A stretch of DNA of 64,000 bases from Malania oleifera (Eukaryota; Streptophyta; Magnoliopsida; Santalales; Ximeniaceae). The notes beneath the pieces were generated by a model. The model had not been told where the DNA came from, ran no database searches, and was given only the letters and a program-made list of their open reading frames with translations. The stretch is taken from assembly GCF_029873635.1 (NCBI RefSeq), contig NC_080418.1, positions 16,143,388 to 16,207,387 on the forward strand, read 5' to 3'. Made by a program: the position numbers and the translations under genes. How positions within the stretch are numbered: position 1 is the stretch's first letter; every line of letters starts with the position of its first letter. Below, in pieces: positions 24,925 to 34,260 of the stretch.

Positions 24925-25620
24925 GATGGAGATATGCTACGTGTTTCATTTGGTTCGAAGTGCCTCATGGGTAATTCTTAGATCTTAGTCACATGATGCT
25001 TTTATCCTAGAGGTTTGACATCTATTGGTCAATTTATACTGGTTGTATTTTGATGGAAAATGATATTCCATGTAAAATGTTTGTTATTGAAAATGTCAAA
25101 ATCAAAATGTGTGATGGTGTTGTAAAAGCCATATGTGATGTAAAGCATGAATCGGGTCTAAAGAAGAATGATTTGTCATTTGGAACTTTAGATTGTAATA
25201 GATATTGTTACGAGTCTAAAAGTGGAGAAATGAAAGTGTTTGAGGGTAACTTGATAGTGATGAAAAGGGAAAAAGTAGCGGGAAATATCTATGCACTGCA
25301 GAGCGTTACGGTTGTAGGTGGAGTTGCAATTGTTGAATCTGAGTCAGGTATCTTGTGGCATATGTGGTTAAAGCATATGGGTGACTGCATGTATTCAAAT
25401 GTTTGGGAACAAATGATGATAGCATCAAGGGATGTATTTCGTGTGTTTATCACGAAGGGTCCTGGTGTACTTCATGCAGTGGCTGAGGTGGAGAACCAGA
25501 CCGGGAAAGAGATTCTCAAGTCAAACATTGGGGCTGAGTACGCTGGTTTTGTTCAAGAAGTTTTGTGAGCAAGGCAGGTTATATGCAGGGCTTACATGGT
25601 ACTTCTTGGAGTAGTCAGTG
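24925..25620 (+). pseudogene. Copia gag-pre-integrase region remnant
   Basis: The frame at 25,050-25,568 (172 codons) contains a strand-rich stretch, then GNIYALQSVTVVGG and ILWHMWLKHMGDCMYSNV. This is the GAG-pre-integrase domain with its LWHxRLxHM motif, in which Arg-Leu-Gly has become Trp-Leu-Lys. It is followed by a short integrase-like piece ending near EILKSNIGAEYAGF, resembling the LRSDNGxEY motif. Protease and integrase catalytic cores are deleted or unreadable. The sequence begins directly at the gypsy insertion (target duplication GTAGT at 24,920-24,924). Confidence 0.7.
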
Positions 25621-26109
25621 AGTATGACGTGTTTCTTGTGTGACCGATTGTCAAAGGTATTGCTAGATGGGAAAATTGCAGGTAAATTGTGGGCAGGTTT
25701 TGCGGTAAACTATTCGGTTGTGAGTGGATGTCCATTGGTGCAATATTCTAGTGATTAAGGATCTAAGCTTGGTATTATGTCTAGACAATACATCTTTTTG
25801 GGAATAAGAAAGGTGGGTGCAAGATGGGTGATCCTATGGCAAACAAAGGGGTGATCGAGGACATAACTTTTTGGTGATAAAGCCATGAGGCAGCGTACTC
25901 AAGTAAAGGAAGAGAAACAAATGCCAGAAAACTGCAGTAGGATCAATCATGTTATTCAGGGGGAGTTAGGGACTCAGGGCAGAAATGCGGGGAGTTCTAT
26001 CTTAAGTTAACAATATCACAGTATGAATGGGCATGTGATATAGGCGGAGCAATAGACTCAGGGCAAAGTTGACATTGGTCATATTGCAAGGATTTTCAGC
26101 TCGAGAGAC

Positions 26110-26520
26110 GAGCAGAATCACGGTGGGCCCATGTGTACTATCAGACCATAACTCAGGTGTGTGAGTTGGTGAGGCTTCCAGTTTGGAAAAGGGTGATAGG
26201 ATGCCATGAAGTGATGTATCTCTTGTGTGTGAATAACATGTTATTGGCTGGAAAGGATTTGACTGAGGCTAATCAGTTGGATACTTTATTGAAAAGTTTT
26301 GACATGAATGTGTTGGGTACGGCCAAAATGGGTCTTGGTTTGTTAATTTGCATGGACAAAACTGTAGGGAGATTAGTATTATCTCAGGGTGGTTTTGTGG
26401 ACAAGGCTACAAGGAGATTGGTGTTATCTCAGGGTGGCTTTATGGATGGAACCACAGGGAGACTTTGTTTGCTATCTTAAGGAGGTTCTATAGAGAATCA
26501 TTATGAAATGTCTACCGTAC
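26110..26520 (+). pseudogene. Copia reverse transcriptase C-terminal remnant with internal repeats
   Basis: The frame at 26,133-26,480 carries MYLLCVNNMLLAGKDLTEAN, which is the YVDDML active-site region with both Asp changed to Asn. It continues with FDMNVLGTAKMGLGLLICMD, the copia D(L)GxAKxxLGM block. Then a unit of about 45 bp, encoding roughly GRLVLSQGGFVDKAT, is present two to three times in tandem before a stop. The catalytic Asp loss makes it inactive. The remaining 3' end of the element (26,740-26,930) keeps the usual copia tail and a purine-rich tract before the 3' LTR. Confidence 0.7.
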
Positions 26521-26933
26521 GGTACCCAAGGATGGGTTGTTGTGTCCAGGATATGTCAAAGGTCCTCCATGATTGTGTAATCGAGTGTTTCAACAAGCAA
26601 TAGAGTGGACTGTCAGTTGTTAGTTTTCTTGAAGACTATATAGGGGGCTTTCGTGATATAAGACTTGCAGCAGCTTTTGTGTTTCCTGTTGTGGGAAGGT
26701 CTTATTGGAAGCCTAGGGTGAAGCCTTCGGGTGTTACATCTACAACTATATCAGGGTTGATGGTAGAAGCTGAAGCTACCATCGGCAAGTTCAAGCGGCA
26801 TTGCTTGGACTTGGTGCATATCTCCAAGTACTAGAAGGGAGACAATCCCAACCGAGTGTTTCAAGTTAAAGGTGGAGAAATCAGTCATGTTTTTGAGTTC
26901 TCCTAAGGGGCGTATAATCACCAAGGTGGAAAT

Positions 26934-27576
26934 TATTATATTTGTACGTGGCACTTATACTTAGTGGGATCACAAACAAAGGAAGGAAAACATGTGAGAA
27001 AAGTCTTCTTGTGTTGGCAGGAGAAGACTTGTCGATGAGTGTTTTGTGCTCCTTGACGAGTAGACACCGAGAACCAGAAAATCTCAAAGTTAGAGACTCG
27101 TCAACGAGAGGATAGATTCATCGACGAGTGGGCTTCTTTGTCTCATTGACGAATCCCCTGTACTCTTCGACGAGTACGCCTGGGTTGCGAAAAGTTATTT
27201 AAATTTTGAATTTGAACGGTGTGACGGTTGGGGATTCAGAGGGAAACCTCTGAGGACTTGTTATATATGTTCTTCTAGGCATATTTTGACATGAAGAGAG
27301 TAAGAAAGGGGTGAGAGAAGGAGAGAAGATCATTGAGTGTGTATCTTTGATTTTCATAGTGAAATCTCTTATAGATTGCTCCCATGGATGTAGGTTTTGC
27401 CGAACCACGTAATTCTTGGTGTCGTTCTTCTTATCTTTACTCTCTTTATATTGCCATAGTTGTGGAATGATTTCGTATTTCACCATTTGATATTGTTGCA
27501 AGTGTATGTGTGATCCTTTACAACAATATCTTCATTCTGTTGCACATTGTTGAAATAGGCCCTTATTTTCACAACA
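26934..27576 (+). repeat. 3' LTR of copia element
   Basis: It is colinear with 10,497-11,138. Its first dinucleotide reads TA instead of TG, a G-to-A change at the terminus. It ends ACAACA, followed by target duplication CGGAG. It carries the same six palindrome units at 27,027-27,172. Confidence 0.9.
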
Positions 27577-27586
27577 CGGAGCCAAC

Positions 27587-28010
27587 TGTTGCTACCCAAA
27601 ATCGAACGAATTTCGTGAATCATCCTTTGACTGTGACCACCTAAAAAGAATGAAACGTAAATAGCTTGGAGGACCTAGGGTGTACTCTAAGGGATCACAC
27701 CGATGCTTAAGTTAGGAACTGTGGGAGGTTTTGAATTGCAACAGTAACACAAAAAGTGAGTAAGAATGAGATGTTTACCTCCTCCCGAAATACCCTTTAA
27801 TAAAGGGGAAAGTTCACCTTCTTTCAATTTAGCATTTATGGACACATTATTGGGTTTATGGGGGTTAAGGATAATTTAAGGGCATTTATGTAAAGGTGTT
27901 AATTGTAATTTTATAATTGTTTCCCCTCATGAATGTGCATATTGATTTCAGCATGTCAATTATGTAAGGGTGTTAATGGTGGTTTCGTAACCTTATCCTT
28001 TCATGAATGA
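27587..28010 (-). mobile_element. 5' LTR end of the Tat element (right border uncertain)
   Basis: On the minus strand an LTR-like sequence ends GGGTAGCAACA at 27,587. It is followed by a primer-site-like TTGGCTCCG that continues, across the 17-kb copia insertion, into CGTTTGTGGGAACC at about 10,481-10,495. The rejoined order (LTR end, then a TGGCxCCGTTTGTGGG-like primer site, then gag) is what Tat elements show. The upper border is not clear. I place it where recognisable structure fades into A+T-rich sequence. The partner 3' LTR would lie left of the window. Confidence 0.45.
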
Positions 28011-28500
28011 GTCCATTAATTTTGGATATATCACCTTACTATACACTTGTAAAAAGTTTCATATTCTTATATACTTCATAGTTTTATTATAATATTTTAT
28101 ATAATTAATTTTAACTAACCTATTATAACTATTTTATTTTTAAGAATAAACATTTCGCACAATCAAACATAAGATTAGGATTTTGGTTAAGGCTTAAACA
28201 AGGTAATAAGTATTAAATAAGTAACTATCGATGTACTTTTCTTAAATTGTCTATGTTGTCTTCTGCATTTGTATAAATACATTTGAAGTACAAGTTATAT
28301 TGAAGATATACAATTGTAAGGTACTCAATCATCTTATGCAGCTTTTTGGAATCATGAATTTCAAACTCTAAATTTAAACTTGTGTGAATTTATAAGAAAA
28401 TCAATACAGTTTTACTAAATTTTATCTATATTATTATAATTTCAAATCCAAAGTATGAATTTCATATTTTTAGATGTCAGGTAAAAAATATATGCAGCAC
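28010..28500. other. A+T-rich spacer, nothing recognised
   Basis: There is no ORF, no LTR terminus and no repeat signature that I recognise. It separates the Tat element from pararetrovirus A. Confidence 0.5.
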
Positions 28501-28504
28501 ATAT

Positions 28505-28640
28505 TTGGTCGTTCTCTCCTCTGAAAAACACTTTTTCCTTTTTCTTTACTACTTCCTTCTCCTTTTTCCGGAGTTGAAAGTTATCTGCCTTTATTTGTCA
28601 ACAAATCTGGCAACTAGGCTATCTGCCACCTTATGCCTTT
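28505..28640 (-). pseudogene. Duplicated fragment of the viral zinc-finger ORF
   Basis: About 135 bp closely match 30,551-30,690, the N-terminal part of the 3'-proximal viral ORF, in the same orientation. It abuts the viral leader rather than following RNase H, so it is a rearranged partial second copy. Confidence 0.75.
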
Positions 28641-29340
28641 CTGGACTAAAAAATGAAACAGATTTAAGATGACCAGGGGGAAAGGAAAAATAATTAATAA
28701 AATACTATTACCTTACTTTGATCTTCTTTTCTTAACCTTGTGCAACACTGTATTAGGTATTTCTTTGTATCCCACTATTATGCTTGGTGTCTATATGGAA
28801 CATCTGCGACCTCACGAGCTTCTTTGGGCTTCCTTAGAGCTTCAACCTTCACACAATAGTGTTTGGAATGGAAGGAACAACTTAAAAGAGAGAGAGATCT
28901 TTGAACTAAATAGGCTTCTATTAATAGTTCTTAATTTTCCCTTTCCGAACATAAGGGTTGGAGCTCCCTTTTATAGGCTAGTAACTGCTAAAGGATAAGC
29001 ACAAGTTGCTTTCTCAAAAACAAATGTCTGACATAGAGTAAAAGCAAAAGGATAAAGAAAGGGACAACACATACTTTGTTGACTCACTTACTTTAAAAAA
29101 GAAAAGAAAGAAGGGACAACACATACTTGCTGACTCACCTTTTAAAAAAACACAAATTACTAACAACTTTGATAAAGTTACTTTTGACTAAATAACAAAA
29201 GATATGACCCGACGAATTGTCCTTTCGATGAGGCCTGGGATATAACAGGATTCTGGATAGCAGTCTGGATATGACTCTTCTAATTAGTCTGCTCAGTCTA
29301 GCCTAGATATGATGACACCTGGACTATCATCTGAACCATT
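28640..29340 (-). promoter_or_regulatory. Promoter and leader region of pararetrovirus A
   Basis: On the minus strand a strong TATA box, CCTATAAAAGGGAGC, sits at 28,963-28,977. Upstream are two direct copies of a block of about 50 bp (GGGACAACACATACTT...TGACTCAC) at 29,060-29,110 and 29,113-29,155, resembling a duplicated enhancer. Downstream lies an A/C-rich leader. This is where the genomic promoter of a caulimovirid would be expected, directly after the last ORF. The plus-strand ORF at 28,669-28,998 is a shadow. Confidence 0.6.
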
Positions 29341-29355
29341 CGATCTCGTCTTCCT

Positions 29356-30737
29356 TTAGAGATCTTTTAAAGCACTTATGATTTCTTCATCGTGCTGCTT
29401 TCTCGCTAACTTTGCAAGTACAATCTGAAGATCACTTTTCATGGTATGGGTTGAAGGAAGATGATGCTCCCGATTTTTAATTTGATTAATTATCTTTTTT
29501 GCGCCAAATGCAAATTTTGCTTCTTTGAACTTCTGGAGATATTTTCCTTCAATTACAATCAGAATTTCATGATCTGAGAAAAATATACAGTCTAAAGTCA
29601 TTCTAACTTCGAGAAGATAAATTCCCCATAAATTCTGAACCAAATCATAAATTTTCCTATGCTTCTAGAAATCCTCACAGTCAAGTTCTTCTTCATGAAA
29701 ATCTGAGACTATTCCGTCTTTCCAATCTTCTGGAAAAAGATTCCAGAACAAGACTTTTCGTGATTTCAACTCAATTGGTTCAATGTAACTTGTCCACCAT
29801 AACCGTCCTAGATTAGTGAAGTTTAGCACATGTTTTACCATTGCTGGCAAGAAATCAAAAGCTTGTCCTGTCTTACTGAATCCGAAAAACTAGACTTCTC
29901 TGTTCTCAAGGTCTTTTGTACTGCAATTAGAAGTTCAAGGTTTAGATTCCTAGGTATGTGTAATTTTGGGATACACAAACCACTCCTCATCCAAAACTGC
30001 TTCAATTTTGGATACTCTGAAATACTTACTATAGCTCTGGTAGTAAAATTGTATTTCTTCAGCTAAATATCCATTTCAACTTTAAGTTTAATCTACTTAT
30101 GAATGAGTTCGGATGTACTCTCCCTGTTAACAATTTTGAAGTTTTCTGAAATAATGGAATCAAACTCTTCCAATATTTCTACCACTTCTCTTAAATTAAC
30201 TGAAAAAGATGTATTTGCTGGAATTGTTGGATTATTGATTAACCCTTCTAACAAACCTCTCTTTTCCTTTGTGATTGCTGGAGTTCTTCACAAAAAATCT
30301 TCAATAACAAAATTAACTTCAATTGTTTCTCTATCCTTCCTAGATTCTGAAACATTTCTGTTGATTACAGCTAAGTCATTTTTCTGTCTGCCTTCTCCTT
30401 TTACCTTCCTAGATCTAAGGTTCTAGACACATTGTGTGCTGTAATGTCCATACTTATTGCAAACAAAACACTGAATATGACTTTTGTCATTGGGCCTATC
30501 ATCCTTTCTGGACAAGCTTCCCTTCTTCATTTGGTTCTGTTCCAGAACTAGAACTGGTCGTTCTCTCTTCTGAGAAACACTTTTTCCTTTTTCTTTACTA
30601 CTTCCTTCTCCCATTCTGGAGTTGAAAGTTATCTGCCTTTGTTTGTCAACAAATCTGACAACTGGGCAATCTGTCACCTTATATCTTTCTTGACAAATTG
30701 GACATTTGGAATGACTGCTACTGCTATTGCTTGCCAT
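29356..30737 (-). pseudogene. 3'-proximal ORF of pararetrovirus A (zinc-finger start, possible transactivator position)
   Basis: The reading frame opens with ATG at 30,737 and runs 104 codons (30,737-30,423). It contains CPICQERYKVTDCP and a CCHC knuckle CFVCNKYGHYSTQC. It then continues in broken frames (29,850-29,665 and 29,643-29,356) to just before the promoter. The total is about 460 codons, close to the size of the inclusion-body/transactivator ORF that follows pol in several caulimovirid genera. I see no diagnostic transactivator motif, so the function is open. The N-terminal part is duplicated at 28,505-28,640. Confidence 0.5.
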
Positions 30738-30759
30738 TAGATCTACAAGAATTCAAATA

Positions 30760-31290
30760 TCTAGTTAGAGTATCAGTAATAATATTATTATCCTTTCCCT
30801 TAATATGTTCTATATTAAAAGAATAATATTACAATTTGTTTCTCCATCTAACCAATCTTGCTTGAATGTATCGTTTTAACTTAATTCCCATGAAGTGTTT
30901 TATATAGGAACTATCTGTTCTAACAATAAATGGTTTTTCCAAGAAAAGTTCATTAACCCTAATTCCTTTAAGGACTGCCAATAATTCCTTTTCATGAACT
31001 GGGTAGTTTAGCTCTGCTCCATTAAAACACCTACTCCAATATCTGCTAAGGTGCTCTGTTTTATCAATCTTTCTGATTTTTAAAACACATCCTCATGCAA
31101 TATCTGAAGCATCGGTTTCTAAAATTATATCTAATTCTGTACTGTCTGGGTATTCTAATTTTGGCAAACTTTTGGCTTCCTTCTTTAAGGCTTTTACAAC
31201 TTCAGTATCCTTTGAAATCCAATTCCAAGGATTCTTTACTAAAACCTTTTTTTGAATTGGCGCTGCTTTTTCTACCAAATTTTTTATGAA
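30760..31290 (-). pseudogene. Pararetrovirus A RNase H region
   Basis: The frame at 31,278-31,093 includes PKLEYPDSTELDIILETDASDIA, with the first catalytic Asp (TDAS) of RNase H. The following sequence to about 30,760 holds the rest in other frames, including an ELLAV-like and a DSS-like block. It would remove template RNA during reverse transcription. Confidence 0.65.
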
Positions 31291-31293
31291 TTT

Positions 31294-32076
31294 TCAAATG
31301 TAATTCAATACTCTTAGAAAGCATTGACACTGCCTTCTATCTTTGAATTCATTAGGGAATTCGCATAGCCTTTCTGTTGTATGTGGTTGAAGTTCCTCTT
31401 CACTACCTCGAATTTTTAAACCTAAAAATTCAATCTGAGATTGCATCCGAATGGTTTTTCTTTCTGAAAGAATCATTCCTTCATTTCCGAACACTTGTGC
31501 CACCTGTTTTAAGTGTTCTAAATGATCCTTAGTATTTTTACTAAATACTATAACATCATCTATATACACTACAACAAATCCAATCATTCCTTCAAACGTT
31601 TTATCCATTCTTCTCTGGAATATTCCCGACGCATTCTTCAATCCAAATGGCATAACTAGCCATTCAAAAAGCTCGATCGGCGTAGTGAAGGTTGTAAGGG
31701 CTACTGCTCTTTCTTTGACCGTTATCTGTCAATATCCTGATTTGAGATCGAATTTAGAATAAACTGAGGGTTTCTCCCTTTTTATTCTATTTCTAAGAGA
31801 CTCTTGATTGAGTAAATTATACCCATCATCTCTTGTTTCTTTATTCAAATCTCTATAGTCAATAACCATCCTGGCTTTTCCACGTTTCTGCTCGGCATGA
31901 TTTGTTACCATGAATGCAGCACTCCTGTGCTCACTTGTACTGTGCCTAATTAGTCCCAAATTTAATAATTCTGGAATTTGCTTCTCAAATTCCCTTATCA
32001 TTTTATTTGGATAACTAATCTCTTTACTTCTGATAATTGTATCGGGATTCTTAAGCACAATATCAGCTTCTGGCAT
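31294..32076 (-). pseudogene. Pararetrovirus A reverse transcriptase
   Basis: The frame at 32,076-31,729 holds the RT N-terminal part: LIRHSTSEHRSAAFMVTNHA, KARMVIDYRDLN and VYSKFDLKSGY. The frame at 31,653-31,294 holds MPFGLKNASGIFQRRMDKTF and the catalytic YIDDVIVFS. The NHAE-type insert before the KARMVIDYR block is typical of Caulimoviridae and not of Ty3/gypsy. A frameshift or stop lies between the frames near 31,690. Confidence 0.85.
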
Positions 32077-32089
32077 GACCTTCTACCAT

Positions 32090-32640
32090 AATGCCTGCGA
32101 ATTCTCCGACTAATTTTCTAAAAGCATTTTTTTTGACTTCTTCAAGAATACTTTCTTCTTCCTCTAGTTGATTTACCTTTAGGATCCTCTCTAATACCAA
32201 TTCCTTCCAATTATCAAGTTTCCCCTAATAATTAGATCTTCTTTCTTCGACTAACATATAATTTCTTATATTAGTACCTAAGGACTTAAGAATGAAATCG
32301 TTATCTAGGATTATTCCTTCTGAAAATATCGTAAACGGTTGATATTTCCTAAGGAACTTAATTCCTAAAAGAAAATCATTCGTTAATTATGGAACTAAGC
32401 AAAGAATATGTTCCTCATAATCCTTGTCGTTCATTTGAATCTTCACATTTTTGGCAATCTCTCCAATCCGAAGTAATGCACTGTTACCAATTATGACCTG
32501 AAGCTTCTATGATTCCCAAGTTACTTCTGGAAACCTGATTCTCGTGCAAGACCACGTGCATCAAGTATCGATAAGGGTTGTACATTCTATCTTACTGATA
32601 GAAATGCTTACCAGAATTTCCCTTTCTTCGATTTTTGCAC
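32090..32640 (-). pseudogene. Pararetrovirus A aspartic protease region
   Basis: The minus-strand frame around 32,640-32,555 reads into a retropepsin active site: ECTTLIDT is followed by a TGA stop at 32,561-32,563 where Gly of DTG should be. Further downstream a LLGIKFLRKYQP-like strand precedes RT. This order (protease then RT) is shared by the family. Confidence 0.6.
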
Positions 32641-33131
32641 TCAAATGGATGCTCTCATATATGCTATATCGGAGTCTTCTTCCTCATCTGCATAGATAGG
32701 GATCCTTATGGTTCTCTGACCAACTACCCTTCTACTACTTGAGGGTCTTAATTCAGAAGGTCTAGATCCTTTTGACCTAGTTTCTGAATTAATTTCCTCA
32801 TCTCTTGATATACTCGCTCTACTAGGAATATAATCACTTAGAGGTTCTGTTATAATTAATCTATTTGCCTCTTGTCGTACCGACTCTAGCAACAGATTTT
32901 TCAACCTTTCTTCTGTTCTTGGGGTACCCAAATTTGCGGCCAACGTAGTGCCATTGGATTTACGACCTCTGGTTATAATCCTCTATCTGAGTCGGTTTGA
33001 TTTGTCTCGAAGAGTTGAGTAAATCTACTAATTCCCTTTCTGAGGGCTGGTTTCCCCGTATTATAGAATTTTAAATATAACCTAGAAATGAGCCTGATGC
33101 ACCCCCTATCTGAGCTACATTTTAACATATT

Positions 33132-33518
33132 CTACCAGTATCGCGTATTAACTCTTATCTGCAGAGTTTTCTCCACACTTTTATCTTCAAGATCCACATG
33201 TAAATTTGGTATAACTTTTATCCAAGCTGCTCTTGAATGTAAGTTAGCCCTTGCTTCTCCTAGTAAGGACCTACCAAAATTACCAATGCTTCCATCCATA
33301 ACTGCAATAAGGATAGGAAGATCTTGCCCTTTTCTAACTAATGGATCTATCCCTAACTGGATAATTTCATAGTAGACATATCTTGCTCTTTTATCCATTG
33401 CTTTCTGGACTTCCTGTATGGCGAGTAATGGAACTATAAATGTTCCTGCATCCGTACTAGATACTTCTGCTGTTACGTCTTTCTCAATTACCTTTACAGT
33501 CTCTTGTAAGGTATCCAT
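33132..33518 (-). pseudogene. Pararetrovirus A movement protein region
   Basis: A 128-codon frame includes TFIVPLLAIQEVQKAM, a strand-rich middle with DLPILIAVMDGSIGNF, and a NLHVDL stretch. The pattern resembles the 30K-superfamily movement proteins of Caulimoviridae, which open plasmodesmata for cell-to-cell spread. It lies between the coat and protease regions. Similarity is by eye. The family is well known but the call is moderate. Confidence 0.55.
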
Positions 33519-34255
33519 GAGGTTTGGTATACTTCAGCCCAAATGGCTCGATGCATCCTCCATTCCTGACATTCCCAACTTTCTAAAGGAATTTCACTTT
33601 CTGTAGTTTGTACTAGATCTCCTTCTTCTCCTCCTAGAGAAACTAGTTCTAGTACTTTATCTACTGCTCTCATCATAGCTAGTCTTAGCTGACTTAGCTT
33701 TAGATTAAAAGGAGATTCATCTTTTGAATCTTCTTCTTCTTCTTCTTTCGAATCAGAGTATTTTGAGAAAATAGAATAAATACTCTCATCATCTGAGTCT
33801 ATCTTCTCTCCCCAAATCGGTTCAAAAAGCAATTTTGAAGAATTCTCCATCAAGATACTCTTGAGGCTACCCTTCCTTTTCTCTGCTTCTGGAAAATTAT
33901 TAGCCTTATGACCCTTCTTGCCACAAAACCAACAACAGTCACAATTCTCTAGAGATTTTCCTTGCAGACATTTAGGATATCGTTCATATTTCTTCTTGAA
34001 TGATTCCTTAACATCTCCTCTAACCCTACTAGGTCTAAGATATCTCTTCTCTAGGTTTTTCTGCCCTTTTTTAGAGCTTTTCCTTTTTTTAAATTTCTTC
34101 CAAGTCTTTCCTTTGACTTTGGATGTTTTCTTCTTATGGCATATTCCTCCTACACAACTAGTTTCTACTTGTTCCGAATATCTAGTTGGTCTTTGGTTAC
34201 GGCCATATCTCCCTGCTACCCTACTTATCTTGGGACAACACTCTACATTCATATA
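33494..34255 (-). pseudogene. Pararetrovirus A coat protein, C-terminal part with zinc knuckle
   Basis: This 255-codon frame has a Lys/Arg-rich tract, then CWFCGKKGHKANNFPE, a CCHC knuckle whose last Cys has become Phe. An acidic stretch (DSKEEEEEDSKDE) follows. A basic domain plus zinc knuckle marks the nucleic-acid-binding end of caulimovirid coat proteins. The start of the protein lies across the solo LTR at 36,230-36,900. The frame overlaps the next region by 25 bp. Confidence 0.65.
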
Positions 34256-34260
34256 AAGCA

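Larger units (their letters stand above)
10497..27576 (+). mobile_element. Ty1/copia LTR retrotransposon, host of the nested gypsy insertion
   Basis: The element has a 642-bp 5' LTR (10,497-11,138) and a 643-bp 3' LTR (26,934-27,576). A 5-bp target duplication, CGGTG at 10,492-10,496 and CGGAG at 27,577-27,581, has one mismatch. A tRNA-Met-type primer site follows the 5' LTR at 11,140. After removing the 13.5-kb gypsy element at 11,421-24,919 the copia is only about 3.6 kb. It therefore had already lost most of gag and pol and was non-autonomous. The remaining pol pieces (25,050-26,480) are copia-type. It inserted into the primer-binding-site region of the older Tat element. Confidence 0.85.

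Noticed and set aside
33494-34256. 255-codon ORF as a host zinc-finger gene
   Set aside because: The basic tract, the knuckle and its position between viral coat-core and movement regions fit a viral coat protein C-terminus.
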